DNA from: an uncultured Ruminococcus sp. | GTDB taxonomy: Bacteria > Bacillota > Clostridia > Oscillospirales > Ruminococcaceae | Length of the DNA: 64,000 bases | Assembly (NCBI GenBank): GCA_902788785.1 | Contig: CADALT010000003.1 | Span: 1-64,000, forward strand | Direction of reading: 5' to 3' | Shown: positions 1-9,085 of the stretch, piece after piece | How the letters are laid out: each line of letters begins with the position of its first letter | How positions within the stretch are numbered: position 1 is the first letter of the stretch | Made by a program: the position numbers and the translations under genes | Notes under the pieces: model-generated | Database searches by the model: none | Seen by the model: the letters and a program-made list of their open reading frames with translations, nothing else | What the model was told of the DNA's origin: nothing

Positions 1-57
1 TGTACACAGGGCAAGATCAAGCTGGTATCCCACCTTATTAAAGTAACCGAAGCGTAA
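1..57 (+). CDS. rpmD: 50S ribosomal protein L30, C-terminal end (partial)
   Basis: The first 18 codons of the window are open in frame 1 and end at TAA. The peptide contains [12 protein letters not shown], which matches the conserved C-terminal strand of bacterial L30. It sits directly upstream of rplO, as in the spc operon of nearly all Firmicutes. The 5' part of the gene lies outside the window. Identity rests on this short tail plus gene order. Confidence 0.8.
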   Translation, partial: CTQGKIKLVSHLIKVTEA

Positions 58-74
58 GCAGGGAGGTGCGACAC

Positions 75-515
75 ATGAAGCTTCACGAATTATCACCTAA
101 TCCCGGCGCTGTAAGAGACGTTAAGCGTGTGGGCAGAGGTCACGGTTCAGGAAACGGTAAGACTGCAGGCAAGGGTCATAAGGGTCAGAAGGCTAGATCC
201 GGCGGCAGCATCAGACCCGGCTTCGAGGGTGGTCAGACCGCTCTTGCAAGAAGAATTCCTAAGCGTGGATTCAATAATATATTCGCAACAAAGTATGCGA
301 TCATCAACGTATCCGATCTTGAGAAGTTCAAGGATGGCACAGTAGTTGACACAGAGCTGCTGAAGGCTGCGGGCATCATCAAGAAGGAGCTCGATGGCGT
401 AAAGGTCCTCGGCAACGGCGACCTCACCAAAAACCTTACCGTCAAGGCTGCTAAGTTCTCCGCAGCAGCTAAGGAGAAAATCGAAAAGGCAGGCGGGAAG
501 GCTGAGGTGATGTAA
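75..515 (+). CDS. rplO: 50S ribosomal protein L15
   Basis: This 146-residue large-subunit protein starts MKLHELSP and carries the glycine- and basic-rich N-terminal tail typical of L15 ([19 protein letters not shown]). That tail threads into 23S rRNA. The ATG at 75 was preferred over an in-frame GTG at 66 because GGGAGG at 61-66 lies eight bases upstream of it. The gene lies between rpmD and secY and ends two bases before the secY start, so the two are probably translationally coupled. Length and sequence are ordinary for the family. Confidence 0.96.
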   Translation: MKLHELSPNPGAVRDVKRVGRGHGSGNGKTAGKGHKGQKARSGGSIRPGFEGGQTALARRIPKRGFNNIFATKYAIINVSDLEKFKDGTVVDTELLKAAGIIKKELDGVKVLGNGDLTKNLTVKAAKFSAAAKEKIEKAGGKAEVM

Positions 516-517
516 TT

Positions 518-1828
518 GTGATAGAGACATTTCGTAATGCCTGGAAGGTCCCGGAATTAAGAAGAAAGCTTCTATTTACATTTTTCATCATCGTAATCTA
601 TAGGATAGGCGGCACGATCCCCGTGCCCTACCTTGACTCCGCAGCACTGAACGATTGGTTTCAGGCGAGCAAGGACTCGGGTGACATATTCAGTTACCTG
701 AACGTCCTCTCGGGCGGTAATTTCTCGAAGGCAACACTCATGGCGCTTTCAGTCGGTCCATACATCAACGCACAGATCATCATTCAGCTTTTGACCTATG
801 CGCTGCCTCCTCTGGAGAGACTCTCCAAGGAAGGTATGGAAGGCAGAAAGACCCTGAACAAGATCACAAAGTATTCTGCACTTGCCATCGCTCTTTTCCA
901 GGGCTGGGTATACTACAGAACACTTATGAATGTAAACGGTCAGCATATCGTGCTCTACACAGGTCATACCTTTGAGAGATATTTCACAGAAGTTATCATT
1001 ATCCTCTGCTTCGTAGCAGGCGCTTCGCTGACTATCTGGCTGGGCGACAGGATAAATGAAAAGGGCATCGGCAACGGTATATCAATGCTGCTGTTCGCAG
1101 GTATCATCGCAAGAGGTCCTGAAGCTGTACTCAGTCTGTTCAAACTGATGGAGTCCGGCGAGACCAAGAATATGATACTCGTGCCCATTATCATCGTAAT
1201 ATTCATCCTCATGATAGCATTCATCATCTTCATGAACAATGCCGAGAGGAGAATACCGATACAGTACGCTAAGCGTGTGGTAGGCAGAAAGCAGTACGGC
1301 GGCCAGAACACCTTCATCCCGATCAAGATCGCAATGAGCGGCGTTCTCCCCATCATCTTTGCGATGAGCTTTATGGCTATCCCCCAGACACTCAAGCTCT
1401 TCACAGGCGAGCCCAAGGCAGGTTCATTCTACGCAGGACTCCTGAAGTGGTTTGAGTACACTCATCCGTTCTACGCTTGTCTCTACTTCGTTCTCATCAT
1501 TGCGTTCAACTACTTCTATGTAAGTATGTCATATAACCCTGTTGAGATCGCTAATAACCTGAGACAGAACAACGGCGGCGTTCCCGGTATAAGACCCGGT
1601 AAGCCTACCAGCGATTACTTCCAGAGGATACTCGGTAAGATCACTCTGGTGGGAGCTGTGTTCCTCGGTGTCATCGCTATCTTCCCGATCATCTTCGGTG
1701 CTATCACCAAGATGCCACTCGCAATGGGAGGTACCTCGATACTCATCGTTGTAAGCGTTGCGCTTGAGACCGCAAGAACTCTCGAATCTCAGATGATGAT
1801 GCGTCATCATTCAGGATTCCTTAAATAA
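518..1828 (+). CDS. secY: Preprotein translocase subunit SecY
   Basis: This 436-residue integral membrane protein is the pore of the Sec translocon, moving unfolded preproteins across the cytoplasmic membrane with SecE, SecG and SecA. About ten hydrophobic segments can be read. Family signatures include [10 protein letters not shown] near the N-terminus, the plug region, and a C-terminal cytoplasmic loop with [14 protein letters not shown]. The start is GTG at 518 (reads [10 protein letters not shown]), two bases after the rplO stop. That spacing explains the lack of an independent strong ribosome site. It is a normal spc-operon gene. Confidence 0.97.
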   Translation: MIETFRNAWKVPELRRKLLFTFFIIVIYRIGGTIPVPYLDSAALNDWFQASKDSGDIFSYLNVLSGGNFSKATLMALSVGPYINAQIIIQLLTYALPPLERLSKEGMEGRKTLNKITKYSALAIALFQGWVYYRTLMNVNGQHIVLYTGHTFERYFTEVIIILCFVAGASLTIWLGDRINEKGIGNGISMLLFAGIIARGPEAVLSLFKLMESGETKNMILVPIIIVIFILMIAFIIFMNNAERRIPIQYAKRVVGRKQYGGQNTFIPIKIAMSGVLPIIFAMSFMAIPQTLKLFTGEPKAGSFYAGLLKWFEYTHPFYACLYFVLIIAFNYFYVSMSYNPVEIANNLRQNNGGVPGIRPGKPTSDYFQRILGKITLVGAVFLGVIAIFPIIFGAITKMPLAMGGTSILIVVSVALETARTLESQMMMRHHSGFLK

Positions 1829-1857
1829 GCAAGTCTGATCGAGAAAGGAGTAAGACT

Positions 1858-2493
1858 ATGAACAACATCATTCTTTTGGGCGCTCCCGGTGCAGGCAAGG
1901 GCACTCAGGCAGAGAACATCTGCAAGGAGCTGAACATCCCTACCATCTCCACAGGCAATATGCTCAGGGCTGCTGTCAAGGCAGGCACAGAGTATGGTCT
2001 GAAAGCTAAAGCAGCTATGGACGCAGGCGCTCTTGTTTCCGACGATATCGTAATTGGTATCCTCAAGGACAGGATCGCAGAGCCGGACGCACAGAACGGC
2101 TTCATTCTCGACGGATTTCCCAGATCTGTTCCCCAGGCTGAGGCTCTGGACGCTATGGGCGTTCAGATAGATAAGGTCATCGAGATAGATGTTCCCGATG
2201 AAACTATTCAGCAGAGACTCTCGGGCAGAAGAGTATGCCTCGACTGCGGCGCTACCTACCATGTGGACTACAAGCCCCCTAAGGTAGAAGGCGTTTGCGA
2301 TGTCTGCGGCAAGCCGATAGTTATCCGTAAGGATGACCAGCCCGAAACAGTCCTCAGCAGACTGGCAACATATCATGAGACCACTGAGCCTCTTAAAGGC
2401 TATTATGAGAAGCAGGGCAAGCTCACCACCGTCAAGGGCCGTGAGACTGTGGAGGAGACCTCCGCAGCTGTCCTGGCAGTTCTCAAGGCTTGA
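1858..2493 (+). CDS. adk: Adenylate kinase, zinc-binding lid type
   Basis: The 211-residue enzyme catalyses ATP + AMP = 2 ADP in the cytoplasm. The P-loop [10 protein letters not shown] is at residues 7-16 and the AMP-site motif ILDGFPRS is near residue 85. The lid contains CLDCGATYH and CDVCGKP, four cysteines that make the structural zinc site of Gram-positive adenylate kinases. AGAAAGGAG lies a few bases before the ATG. The secY-adk-map order is the standard Firmicutes arrangement. Confidence 0.97.
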   Translation: MNNIILLGAPGAGKGTQAENICKELNIPTISTGNMLRAAVKAGTEYGLKAKAAMDAGALVSDDIVIGILKDRIAEPDAQNGFILDGFPRSVPQAEALDAMGVQIDKVIEIDVPDETIQQRLSGRRVCLDCGATYHVDYKPPKVEGVCDVCGKPIVIRKDDQPETVLSRLATYHETTEPLKGYYEKQGKLTTVKGRETVEETSAAVLAVLKA

Positions 2494-2520
2494 TATTTAT
2501 ATAGAAAGCGTAATTTGCAA

Positions 2521-3267
2521 ATGATATGTATAAAATCCAATAAGGAAATAGAAAAGATGCGCAAGGCAGGTATGATAACTGCAGGCGCACTCCAGGCAGC
2601 AGGTGAAGCACTCAGGCCGGGTATGACTACCCACGAGCTTGATAAAGTGGTCGAGAGATATATACTCTCCCACGGTGCAAAGCCGGGATTTAAAGGTTAC
2701 GGCGGATTTCCCGCAGCAGCCTGCATATCCGTGAACGATGAGGTCATCCACGGTATCCCCGGTTCAAGGAAGATCATGGAAGGCGATATAGTATCTGTAG
2801 ATACAGGCGCTTATATCGACGGCTACCACGGTGATTCCTGCAAAACATTTGCCTGCGGCAAGATCTCGGACGACGTTCAGGCACTTCTTGATTCTACCGA
2901 GCAAAGTCTTTACGAGGCGATCAAAATGGTCAAGCCCGGCGTAAGGATAGGCGACATCGGTGCCGCTATACAGAAGTATAACGAGGACAGAGGTTTCTCA
3001 GTCGTAAGAGAATTTGTGGGCCACGGACTTGGCAGAGATCTCCACGAGGATCCTGAGGTGCCGAACTTCGGCAGAGCAGGCCACGGCGTGAGACTCCAGG
3101 CAGGTATGGTCATATGCATCGAGCCTATGATCAATATGGGTTCACCCGAAATAAAGGTGATGCCTGACCACTGGACCGTAAAGACCAAGGACGGTAAATG
3201 GTCCGCTCATTTCGAGCACGCTATAGCAGTCACACAGGACGGCTGTGTAATACTCAGCAAACTGTGA
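2521..3267 (+). CDS. map: Type I methionyl aminopeptidase
   Basis: The 248-residue cytoplasmic metallopeptidase removes initiator methionine from nascent proteins. Metal ligands expected for the family are visible: D in SVDTGAYIDG, D in the GYHGDSCKTF stretch, H in VGHGLGRDLHE, E in CIEPM and E in the C-terminal FEHAIAV. The start is not certain. ATG at 2521 gives the usual MICIKSNKEIEKMRKAG opening, but an in-frame TTG at 2515 precedes it and the Shine-Dalgarno is weak (GAAAG at 2503-2507). The stop TGA shares its last base with the ATG of the next gene. Confidence 0.95.
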   Translation: MICIKSNKEIEKMRKAGMITAGALQAAGEALRPGMTTHELDKVVERYILSHGAKPGFKGYGGFPAAACISVNDEVIHGIPGSRKIMEGDIVSVDTGAYIDGYHGDSCKTFACGKISDDVQALLDSTEQSLYEAIKMVKPGVRIGDIGAAIQKYNEDRGFSVVREFVGHGLGRDLHEDPEVPNFGRAGHGVRLQAGMVICIEPMINMGSPEIKVMPDHWTVKTKDGKWSAHFEHAIAVTQDGCVILSKL

Positions 3268-3542
3268 TGACAAGCTTGGCAAATATATCAAAAGGCTCAT
3301 TGGTATGGGCGCTGGCAGGCCGTGAGAAAGGCTCCTGCTTTGTTGCGGTGGGAGTAGACGGCGGCTTTGTGTATCTGGCGGACGGCAGACACCGTAAGGT
3401 GGAAAGCCCCAAGCGCAAGAACATCAAGCACATTTCACCTGCTGATGCACCCGTGTATACCGGAGAGCTGACGAACAAGAAGTTAAGACGGCTGATATAT
3501 CAGTACATGACCCAGACTGGTATCAGCAGACAAGACCTTTGA
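3267..3542 (+). CDS. KOW-domain RNA-binding protein, L14e-like
   Basis: This 91-residue protein opens [18 protein letters not shown], the KOW-type strand-turn-strand that binds RNA in ribosomal and transcription factors (COG2163-like). Similar small KOW proteins lie between map and infA in many Clostridia and Bacilli, and the position here matches. The ATG overlaps the map stop in a TGATG junction, indicating translational coupling. The exact function is unknown. A ribosome-associated role is inferred only from the domain and operon. Confidence 0.85.
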   Translation: MTSLANISKGSLVWALAGREKGSCFVAVGVDGGFVYLADGRHRKVESPKRKNIKHISPADAPVYTGELTNKKLRRLIYQYMTQTGISRQDL

Positions 3543-3558
3543 ATGGGGAGGTTTTTTA

Positions 3559-3777
3559 ATGTCGAAAGAAGATGTACTTGAAGTCGAGGGTACAGTTGTG
3601 GAGGCACTGCCTAACGCAACATTCAAAGTTGAACTGACAAACGGTCATAAAATTCTTGCTCATATTTCGGGTAAGCTGCGTATGAACTACATTCGTATCG
3701 TGCCCGGTGATAAGGTCACAGTCGAGATGTCGCCTTATGACTTGACAAAGGGAAGAATCACATGGAGAGCTAAGTAA
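3559..3777 (+). CDS. infA: Translation initiation factor IF-1
   Basis: The 72-residue S1/OB-fold protein binds the ribosomal A site during initiation. The sequence is nearly canonical, with [34 protein letters not shown] and a [13 protein letters not shown] tail. GGGGAGG at 3545-3551 gives a well placed ribosome site. The gene keeps its usual place before rpmJ. Confidence 0.97.
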   Translation: MSKEDVLEVEGTVVEALPNATFKVELTNGHKILAHISGKLRMNYIRIVPGDKVTVEMSPYDLTKGRITWRAK

Positions 3778-3863
3778 GCAAAGCGGTTGCGGCAAAGCTT
3801 TCCCTATAAGTGCAGAGCAAGGGGAACATCCCCTGAGCTCCGATAATCGAAGGAGGTATTTCA

Positions 3864-3977
3864 ATGAAAGTAAGACCTTCAGTTAAGCCTATCTGCGAAA
3901 AGTGCAAGATCATCAAGAGGAAGGGCAAGATAATGGTTATCTGCCAGAATCCTAAGCACAAGCAGCGTCAGGGCTAA
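3864..3977 (+). CDS. rpmJ: 50S ribosomal protein L36
   Basis: This is a 37-codon gene. The peptide begins [15 protein letters not shown] and carries the C-x2-C ... C-x4-H zinc ribbon (CEKC, then CQNPKH), so it is the zinc-containing form. AGGAGG at 3851-3856 is eight bases upstream of the ATG. The position between infA and rpsM is invariant in Firmicutes. The 86 bases between infA and this gene contain no other readable gene. Confidence 0.96.
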   Translation: MKVRPSVKPICEKCKIIKRKGKIMVICQNPKHKQRQG

Positions 3978-4006
3978 CAAACCAATAATGGAGGTGCAGC
4001 TAAATA

Positions 4007-4375
4007 ATGGCTCGTATTGCTGGTATAGACCTGCCTAGAGATAAGAGGATCGAAGTTGCTCTTACCTACGTATATGGCATCGGTCAGAAGACTGCTACAA
4101 AGATCATCAAGGAAACAGGCGTAGATCCTGATGTAAGAGTTAAGGATATGTCTGAGGATGACGTAGCAAAGCTTCGTGAATATATTGATCACAATCTGAC
4201 AGTTGAGGGCGACCTGAGAAGAACAGTTGCTCTGAACATCAAGAGACTGACAGAGATCGGTTGTTACAGAGGCCTTCGTCACAGAAGAGGTCTGCCCGTA
4301 AGAGGACAGAGGACTAAGACGAATGCAAGAACTCGTAAGGGTCCTGTTAAGACCATCGCTAACAAGAAGAAGTAA
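4007..4375 (+). CDS. rpsM: 30S ribosomal protein S13
   Basis: The 122-residue protein is of the small-subunit head, contacting P-site tRNA and the inter-subunit bridge. It has the family opening [21 protein letters not shown], a helix-two-turn-helix rRNA-binding core, and the C-terminal [19 protein letters not shown] basic tail. GGAGG precedes the ATG. Length is normal. Confidence 0.97.
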   Translation: MARIAGIDLPRDKRIEVALTYVYGIGQKTATKIIKETGVDPDVRVKDMSEDDVAKLREYIDHNLTVEGDLRRTVALNIKRLTEIGCYRGLRHRRGLPVRGQRTKTNARTRKGPVKTIANKKK

Positions 4376-4390
4376 GGGAGGGTATGAAGC

Positions 4391-4756
4391 ATGGCTCAGG
4401 CTAAGAAGAAGACGACTGTACGTCGCCGTCGTGAAAGAAAGAACATTGAACAGGGACAGGTTCATATCCAGTCCACATTCAACAACACAATTTCTTGGGC
4501 ATCCGCAGGCGGACTCGGTTTCAGAGGCTCCAAGAAGTCTACTCCTTTCGCTGCTCAGACAGCAGCAGAGACAGCTGCAAGAGCTGCTAAGGAGCACGGT
4601 CTGAAGATCGTTGAGGTATTCGTAAAGGGACCCGGCGCAGGACGTGAAGCTGCTATCAGAGCACTGCAGTCCGAGGAGCTGGAGGTAAGACTCATCAAAG
4701 ACGTTACCCCCATCCCCCACAACGGTTGCCGTCCCCCCAAGAGAAGAAGAGTGTAA
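4391..4756 (+). CDS. rpsK: 30S ribosomal protein S11 with apparent internal deletion
   Basis: The 121-residue protein of the 30S platform is recognised by [41 protein letters not shown] and the C-terminus [14 protein letters not shown]. Usual bacterial S11 is about 129-131 residues and reads FNNTIVTITD..GNAISW. Here FNNT is joined directly to ISWASAGG (junction near 4487-4493). About 11 residues, or 33 bases, are therefore absent in frame. The missing piece is a highly conserved beta-hairpin strand. The rest of the gene is intact, with its normal start, GGGAGG ribosome site and stop. The loss may be real or a sequence error; see findings. Confidence 0.95.
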   Translation: MAQAKKKTTVRRRRERKNIEQGQVHIQSTFNNTISWASAGGLGFRGSKKSTPFAAQTAAETAARAAKEHGLKIVEVFVKGPGAGREAAIRALQSEELEVRLIKDVTPIPHNGCRPPKRRRV

Positions 4757-4864
4757 TAACATACGATTTGAGTTTACAGTTTAACTCAAAGTCGGGTAAA
4801 GCGGCAGCTGCGGCTGCATAAGACTTAGGACCCGATATAACATTGAAAACGGAGGTCATTAAAA

Positions 4865-5461
4865 ATGGCAGTAAACAGAGAACCTATACTCAAGAGATGT
4901 AAGTATCTGGGCATCAGCCCTATGGTAATGGGCGTTGCTAAGGAGACTAAGCGTGATCCTAACGCAAACAAGCGTAAGAAGGTAAGCGAATATGGTCTTC
5001 AGCTGAAGGAGAAGCAGAAGCTGAGATTTATCTACGGCGTTCTGGAGAAGCAGTTCAGACACTACTTCGACATCGCTCAGAAGATGGAAGGCCAGGCAGG
5101 TACAAATCTGCTTACTATCCTTGAGTCAAGACTTGACAGCGTTGTATTCAGAATGGGTCTGTCTATGACAAGACGTGAGGCTAGACAGCTGGTAGTTCAC
5201 GGTCACTTCGAGGTAAACGGTAAGAGAGTTGATATCCCCTCTTACAGGATCAAGGAAGGCGACGTTATCTCCCTGAAGGAGAACAGCAAGAAGAGCCCCA
5301 AGTTCAAGCAGATCATTGAGGCCACTGCCGGCAGAACAGTTCCTACATGGCTCGACATGGATAAGGAAAAGCAGGCAGCTAAGGTCATTCGTATGCCTGT
5401 AAAGGAAGACCTCGATTATGAGATCGAGGAGCACCTGATCGTAGAGCTGTATTCTAAGTAA
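4865..5461 (+). CDS. rpsD: 30S ribosomal protein S4
   Basis: The 198-residue primary 16S rRNA-binding protein nucleates 30S assembly and can repress its own operon. The S4 RNA-binding domain is visible at about residues 90-150 (SRLDSVVFRMGLSMTRREARQLVVHGH). The N-terminus has one cysteine in KRCKYLG instead of the four of zinc-binding S4, so it is the zinc-free paralogue type. GGAGGT lies ten bases before the ATG. A 108-base spacer separates it from rpsK; it could hold an S4 autoregulatory leader, but no specific structure is claimed. Confidence 0.97.
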   Translation: MAVNREPILKRCKYLGISPMVMGVAKETKRDPNANKRKKVSEYGLQLKEKQKLRFIYGVLEKQFRHYFDIAQKMEGQAGTNLLTILESRLDSVVFRMGLSMTRREARQLVVHGHFEVNGKRVDIPSYRIKEGDVISLKENSKKSPKFKQIIEATAGRTVPTWLDMDKEKQAAKVIRMPVKEDLDYEIEEHLIVELYSK

Positions 5462-5586
5462 TCAAATAGCGGTTCTCCGTGCGCTGTACCGTTTGGGTCA
5501 CCCCCATCGGTCAGCACGCAGAGACTGTGAAGATCACAGGATACATCAAACACAAATAAACATTGTTTGAAACAGGAGGGTTATTA

Positions 5587-6546
5587 ATGCTTGAAAAGAT
5601 AGAAAAGCCAAAGATCGAAACACCTGAGCTCAAAAGCAACGGAACATACGGCAAGTTTATTCTGGAGCCTCTGGAGCGTGGGTATGGTATAACTCTCGGC
5701 AACAGTCTGAGACGTGTACTGCTCTCCTCTTTACCGGGTGTGGCTGTAACATCTGTTAAGATCGACGGCGTGCACCACGAACTCTCAACTATCCCCGGAG
5801 TAAAGGAAGATGTAACAGAGATCATCCTGAACCTCAAGGGATTGACTGCAAAGCTTTACGGTGAGGGTCCTAAGACCATCTACATTGAAGCTGAGGGCGA
5901 ATGCGTAGTAACCGCAGGCGACATCAAGGCTGATTCTGAGGTGGACATACTGGTGCCCGATATGCATATAGCGACCCTGGGTGCAGGCGCAAAGCTGTAT
6001 ATGGAGATCACTATCGACAGAGGCAGAGGTTATGTCTCCGCTGAGAAGAATAAGTCTTATATGCAGAATGCACCTATAGGTATCATCGCTGTAGACAGTA
6101 TTTATTCGCCGGTACTGAAGGTAAACTACACCGTGGATAATACCCGTGTAGGCCATATTACCGATTTTGACAAGCTCACCCTGGAGGTTTGGACAGACGG
6201 AACTATCTCCGCAAAGGAAGCTGTATCAATGGCAGCCAAACTCCTCAACGAGCATCTTAATCCCTTCGTTGATCTCTCCGAAGAGACCAATGTAGTGGAG
6301 ATAATGGTCGAAAAAGACGACCAGGGTAAAGAAAAGATCCTTGAGATGACCATTGAGGAACTTGACTTATCCGTGCGTTCATTCAACTGTCTGAAGCGTG
6401 CAGGTATCAACACAGTCAACGATTTGATCGAAAAGTCAGCAGAAGAGATGATGAAGGTACGTAACCTCGGTAAGAAATCCTTCGATGAGGTACGTGAGAA
6501 GCTTCATTCACTGGGCTATGAGCTCAATTCTGAGGAAGATAATTAA
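5587..6546 (+). CDS. rpoA: DNA-directed RNA polymerase alpha subunit
   Basis: The 319-residue alpha subunit dimerises to start RNA polymerase assembly and contacts UP elements and activators. The N-terminal domain has the family motifs [20 protein letters not shown] and [14 protein letters not shown]. After a short linker, the C-terminal domain reads [19 protein letters not shown] with the two helix-hairpin-helix elements. ATG at 5587 was preferred to an in-frame TTG at 5563 because AGGAGGG at 5574-5580 lies six bases upstream of it. It is the usual alpha-operon position between rpsD and rplQ. Confidence 0.97.
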   Translation: MLEKIEKPKIETPELKSNGTYGKFILEPLERGYGITLGNSLRRVLLSSLPGVAVTSVKIDGVHHELSTIPGVKEDVTEIILNLKGLTAKLYGEGPKTIYIEAEGECVVTAGDIKADSEVDILVPDMHIATLGAGAKLYMEITIDRGRGYVSAEKNKSYMQNAPIGIIAVDSIYSPVLKVNYTVDNTRVGHITDFDKLTLEVWTDGTISAKEAVSMAAKLLNEHLNPFVDLSEETNVVEIMVEKDDQGKEKILEMTIEELDLSVRSFNCLKRAGINTVNDLIEKSAEEMMKVRNLGKKSFDEVREKLHSLGYELNSEEDN

Positions 6547-6564
6547 AGTAAGGAGTGAAAATCT

Positions 6565-6906
6565 ATGCCAGGCACAAGAAAGCTGGGAAGGACCAGTGAC
6601 CAGAGAAAGGCAATGCTCAGAGCTATGGTCACATTCCTTCTGGAGAACGGTAAGATTGAAACCACTGTAACCAGAGCAAAGGAAGTTGCTGCAATGACCG
6701 AGAAGATGATAACACTCGGCAAGGCAGGCGACCTTCATTCTAAGAGACAGGTACTTTCTTATGTAACAAAGGAAGCTGTCGCTAAGAAGCTGTTCGATGA
6801 GATAGCTCCTAGCTATGCAGAGCGCAAGGGCGGTTACACCAAGATCGTAAAGATCGGACCCCGCCGTGGTGACGCTGCTGAGATGGCTATCATTCAGCTG
6901 GTTTAA
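6565..6906 (+). CDS. rplQ: 50S ribosomal protein L17
   Basis: This 113-residue protein of the exit-tunnel region starts [21 protein letters not shown] and has the conserved [12 protein letters not shown] segment. Its end is short, as is normal for Firmicutes L17. It is the last gene of the ribosomal operon and is followed by a hairpin at 6920-6945. Confidence 0.97.
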   Translation: MPGTRKLGRTSDQRKAMLRAMVTFLLENGKIETTVTRAKEVAAMTEKMITLGKAGDLHSKRQVLSYVTKEAVAKKLFDEIAPSYAERKGGYTKIVKIGPRRGDAAEMAIIQLV

Positions 6907-6919
6907 TATAATCGCTATT

Positions 6920-6952
6920 GCCGCACTCCGCAACAGGGGTGCGGCATTTATA
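6920..6952 (+). terminator. Probable terminator of the ribosomal operon
   Basis: A ten-pair stem can form from GCCGCACTCC and GGGGTGCGGC with one G-U pair and a six-base loop. The following tract ATTTATATT is only moderately T-rich. The position right after rplQ supports a terminator. Confidence 0.55.
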
Positions 6953-6974
6953 TTGCTATAGTAAAGGAGAACCT

Positions 6975-7400
6975 ATGCAGGGATATAATTGTATCATCGT
7001 GTTGACCCCAGAGGGCGATAAATGGCTCATGTGCCGCCGCAGAAAAGACCCATATAAGGGACTTTGCAACCTGGTGGGCGGAAAAATCGAAAAGGACGAG
7101 GATCACCTCCATGCGGCTTACCGTGAACTTTGGGAGGAAACCTCCATCACCTCCGAACAGATAGAACTGGTCAGACTCATGACCTTCGATTATCCGCTGG
7201 ATGGCTGCTTTGTGGAAGTGTACTCGGGTCAGCTGAATGAGATGTGTGAGGTCAGCGGTGATGAGAACGACTTGCTTTGGGTCGAACTTACCGAGGATTT
7301 CTTCGATATGAAAAAGTATGCAGGCGAAGGCAATATCGGCCATATGCTCGAAATACTTAAACTGCACCCCGAAAGATATAATATCAAATTGCAGAGATAA
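6975..7400 (+). CDS. Nudix hydrolase
   Basis: The 141-residue protein contains a Nudix box, GGKIEKDEDHLHAAYREL followed by WEET, which matches GX5EX7REUXEEXGU except that the late glycine is serine. Such enzymes hydrolyse nucleoside diphosphates linked to another moiety; the substrate here cannot be read. AAGGAG at 6963-6968 is placed correctly for the ATG at 6975. The gene is on its own, between the ribosomal operon and smpB. Confidence 0.85.
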   Translation: MQGYNCIIVLTPEGDKWLMCRRRKDPYKGLCNLVGGKIEKDEDHLHAAYRELWEETSITSEQIELVRLMTFDYPLDGCFVEVYSGQLNEMCEVSGDENDLLWVELTEDFFDMKKYAGEGNIGHMLEILKLHPERYNIKLQR

Positions 7401-7435
7401 TGCATTTTGCGGCAGCTTTCACCATATTCTCCGCC

Positions 7436-7464
7436 TTGACACGAGGGCGTATTTGTGGTATAAT
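7436..7464 (+). promoter_or_regulatory. Sigma-A promoter of smpB
   Basis: TTGACA at 7436-7441 and TATAAT at 7459-7464 are both perfect consensus hexamers separated by 17 bases. The start of smpB follows 42 bases later. Confidence 0.85.
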
Positions 7465-7505
7465 TGATATGCTCAAAATAAAGTCTGCGAAAGGAGTTTT
7501 GCCAA

Positions 7506-7979
7506 ATGGCTATTGACAAAAAAGGTACAAAACAGATCGCCGATAACCGTAAGGCAAGACACGATTATTTCATACTGGAAACTATCGAGTGCGGTATCGA
7601 ATTGGTAGGCACCGAGGTCAAAAGTATCCGTAAGGGCGGCGTTAACCTCAAAGATAGCTGGTGCAGCGTTGATGACGGCGAAATGTGGGTCAAGGGTATG
7701 CATATCAGTCCCTACGAACAGGGCAATATCTTCAATAAAGACCCCAGACGTGTGCGTAAACTGCTGCTGCATAAGCGTGAGATAATGAGGCTTTTCGGTA
7801 AGGTACAGCAGGAAGGCCTTGCGCTGATACCGCTGGCACTGTATTTCAAGGGCAGCAGGGTCAAGATGGCGCTGGGACTGTGCAAGGGTAAAAAGCTCCA
7901 CGATAAACGTGATGATATGGCTAAGCGTGCCGCCGACCGTGAGATCGAAAGAACGCTGAAAGAGCGCAATAATATATGA
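7506..7979 (+). CDS. smpB: SsrA-binding protein SmpB
   Basis: The 157-residue protein binds the tRNA-like domain of tmRNA and brings it to stalled ribosomes. Signatures include [38 protein letters not shown] and the C-terminal [19 protein letters not shown] tail that mimics the anticodon arm. AAAGGAG precedes the ATG. The tmRNA gene lies about 90 bases downstream, so both partners of trans-translation are adjacent. Confidence 0.97.
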   Translation: MAIDKKGTKQIADNRKARHDYFILETIECGIELVGTEVKSIRKGGVNLKDSWCSVDDGEMWVKGMHISPYEQGNIFNKDPRRVRKLLLHKREIMRLFGKVQQEGLALIPLALYFKGSRVKMALGLCKGKKLHDKRDDMAKRAADREIERTLKERNNI

Positions 7980-8071
7980 TGACTAAATGGGAATTATCAA
8001 ACTATGGATGGTAATAATATATCAAGTACCTCGCAGGCAACATCAGTAAAGCCGATGTTTATAATATATCC

Positions 8072-8433
8072 GGGGATGTAAAGGTTTCGACGGGGGTCTT
8101 GAAGGGTGATAAGCGAGTGGAGGAGCGCACTCTCCTAAAACGGCGTACGTTTTAAAATTAGACGACAACAATAATTTTGAACTGGCTGCTGCCTAAGCGC
8201 AGTGCCCGTCTTGCCTGAGAGTACCACGGCTCGGGTAAAGGCGTCGACTTAGTGGTGAACGTCATCGGGCAATGACTGTAGCCCCCTGATGTATCACAGT
8301 CTACCGAACCGCCGGGCGTGTCTGTTTGCCTGACGGTAAGGGAAACGGCGCAAGCCAAAATAACCGACTAAACTCGTAGAAATTCATTTGGATGGGCTTT
8401 CGGACAGGAGTTCGACTCTCCTCATCTCCACCA
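8072..8433 (+). ncRNA. ssrA: Transfer-messenger RNA (tmRNA)
   Basis: The 5' end GGGGATG pairs with CATCTCC at 8423-8429, followed by A and an encoded CCA at 8431-8433. Next to it are the expected GGTTTCGAC start and a T-arm GGAGTTCGACTCTCC near the 3' end. The tag reading frame runs in 8164-8196: GAC AAC AAT AAT TTT GAA CTG GCT GCT GCC TAA, giving DNNNFELAAA after the charged alanine. TTAGAC just before it resembles the resume signal, so one more D (from 8161) is possible. It rescues stalled ribosomes together with SmpB. The one-piece form is intact. Confidence 0.95.
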
Positions 8434-8437
8434 ACAT

Positions 8438-8474
8438 AATCTCCCTCACCTCATGGTGGGGGAGATTTTTTGCG
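8438..8474 (+). terminator. Terminator after ssrA
   Basis: AATCTCCCTCACC and GGTGGGGGAGATT form a long stem with loop TCAT, with the T-run overlapping the descending arm. It lies four bases after the mature tmRNA end. Confidence 0.85.
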
Positions 8475-8477
8475 CTG

Positions 8478-8506
8478 TTGACAATCCCGTGTTTATGAGC
8501 TAAAAT
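8478..8506 (+). promoter_or_regulatory. Sigma-A promoter for the glycosylase-HAD pair
   Basis: TTGACA at 8478-8483 and TAAAAT at 8501-8506 are 17 bases apart. The downstream gene starts at 8585. A piece resembling the right end of the palindromic repeat family described below lies in the leader (8547-8565). Confidence 0.7.
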
Positions 8507-8584
8507 ATATTTAGGCAGTACCGCAATAACAGGGAAGTGCTGCCTTTATGTCATTTACTATAAAACTGTATCGGAGGCGGTAAA

Positions 8585-9085
8585 ATGGCAGAATATGAGC
8601 ATATAGTACATACCTTTGAACCCGTGTATGATAAAAACAGCAAAGTGCTTATCCTGGGCAGCCTGCCCTCGGTAAAGTCCAGGGAACAGGGCTTCTACTA
8701 TGGCCACCCGAGGAATAGGTTCTGGGCGGTCATAGCCGCTGTTGCAGGGCAAAACGTACCCGTGACTATCCCCGAAAAACGTGCCATGCTGCTGCGCTCG
8801 GGTATCGCTGTGTGGGACGTGGTGTCTGAGTGTGATATTAAAGGTTCGTCCGATGCCAGCATTAAAAATGTGGCTGCGGCAGACCTTAGCATTATACTTG
8901 AAAACTGCGACATAAAAGCCATCTTCGCCAACGGCAGCACAGCGGCTAAACTGTATAAACGTTTCCAGCACGCTAAAACAGGCCGTGAGATATCCACGCT
9001 GCCGTCCACCAGCCCCGCAAACGCCGCATATGGTCTTGAACGTCTTACAGATGAATGGAGAAAAAAACTTGGAGGTCTGTTATGA
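8585..9085 (+). CDS. DNA-deoxyinosine glycosylase (UDG superfamily)
   Basis: The 166-residue protein reads VLILGSLPSVKSREQGFYYG followed by HPRNRFW. This matches motif 1 and the following segment of family 6 uracil-DNA glycosylase-like hypoxanthine glycosylases (GSxP..S...QxYYxHPRNxFW). The C-terminal LPSTSPANAAYGLE corresponds to motif 2 (LPSTSPAN). Such enzymes remove deaminated adenine from DNA and start base excision repair. GGAGG precedes the ATG. The stop overlaps the next gene's start (ATGA), implying a two-gene unit. Confidence 0.85.
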   Translation: MAEYEHIVHTFEPVYDKNSKVLILGSLPSVKSREQGFYYGHPRNRFWAVIAAVAGQNVPVTIPEKRAMLLRSGIAVWDVVSECDIKGSSDASIKNVAAADLSIILENCDIKAIFANGSTAAKLYKRFQHAKTGREISTLPSTSPANAAYGLERLTDEWRKKLGGLL

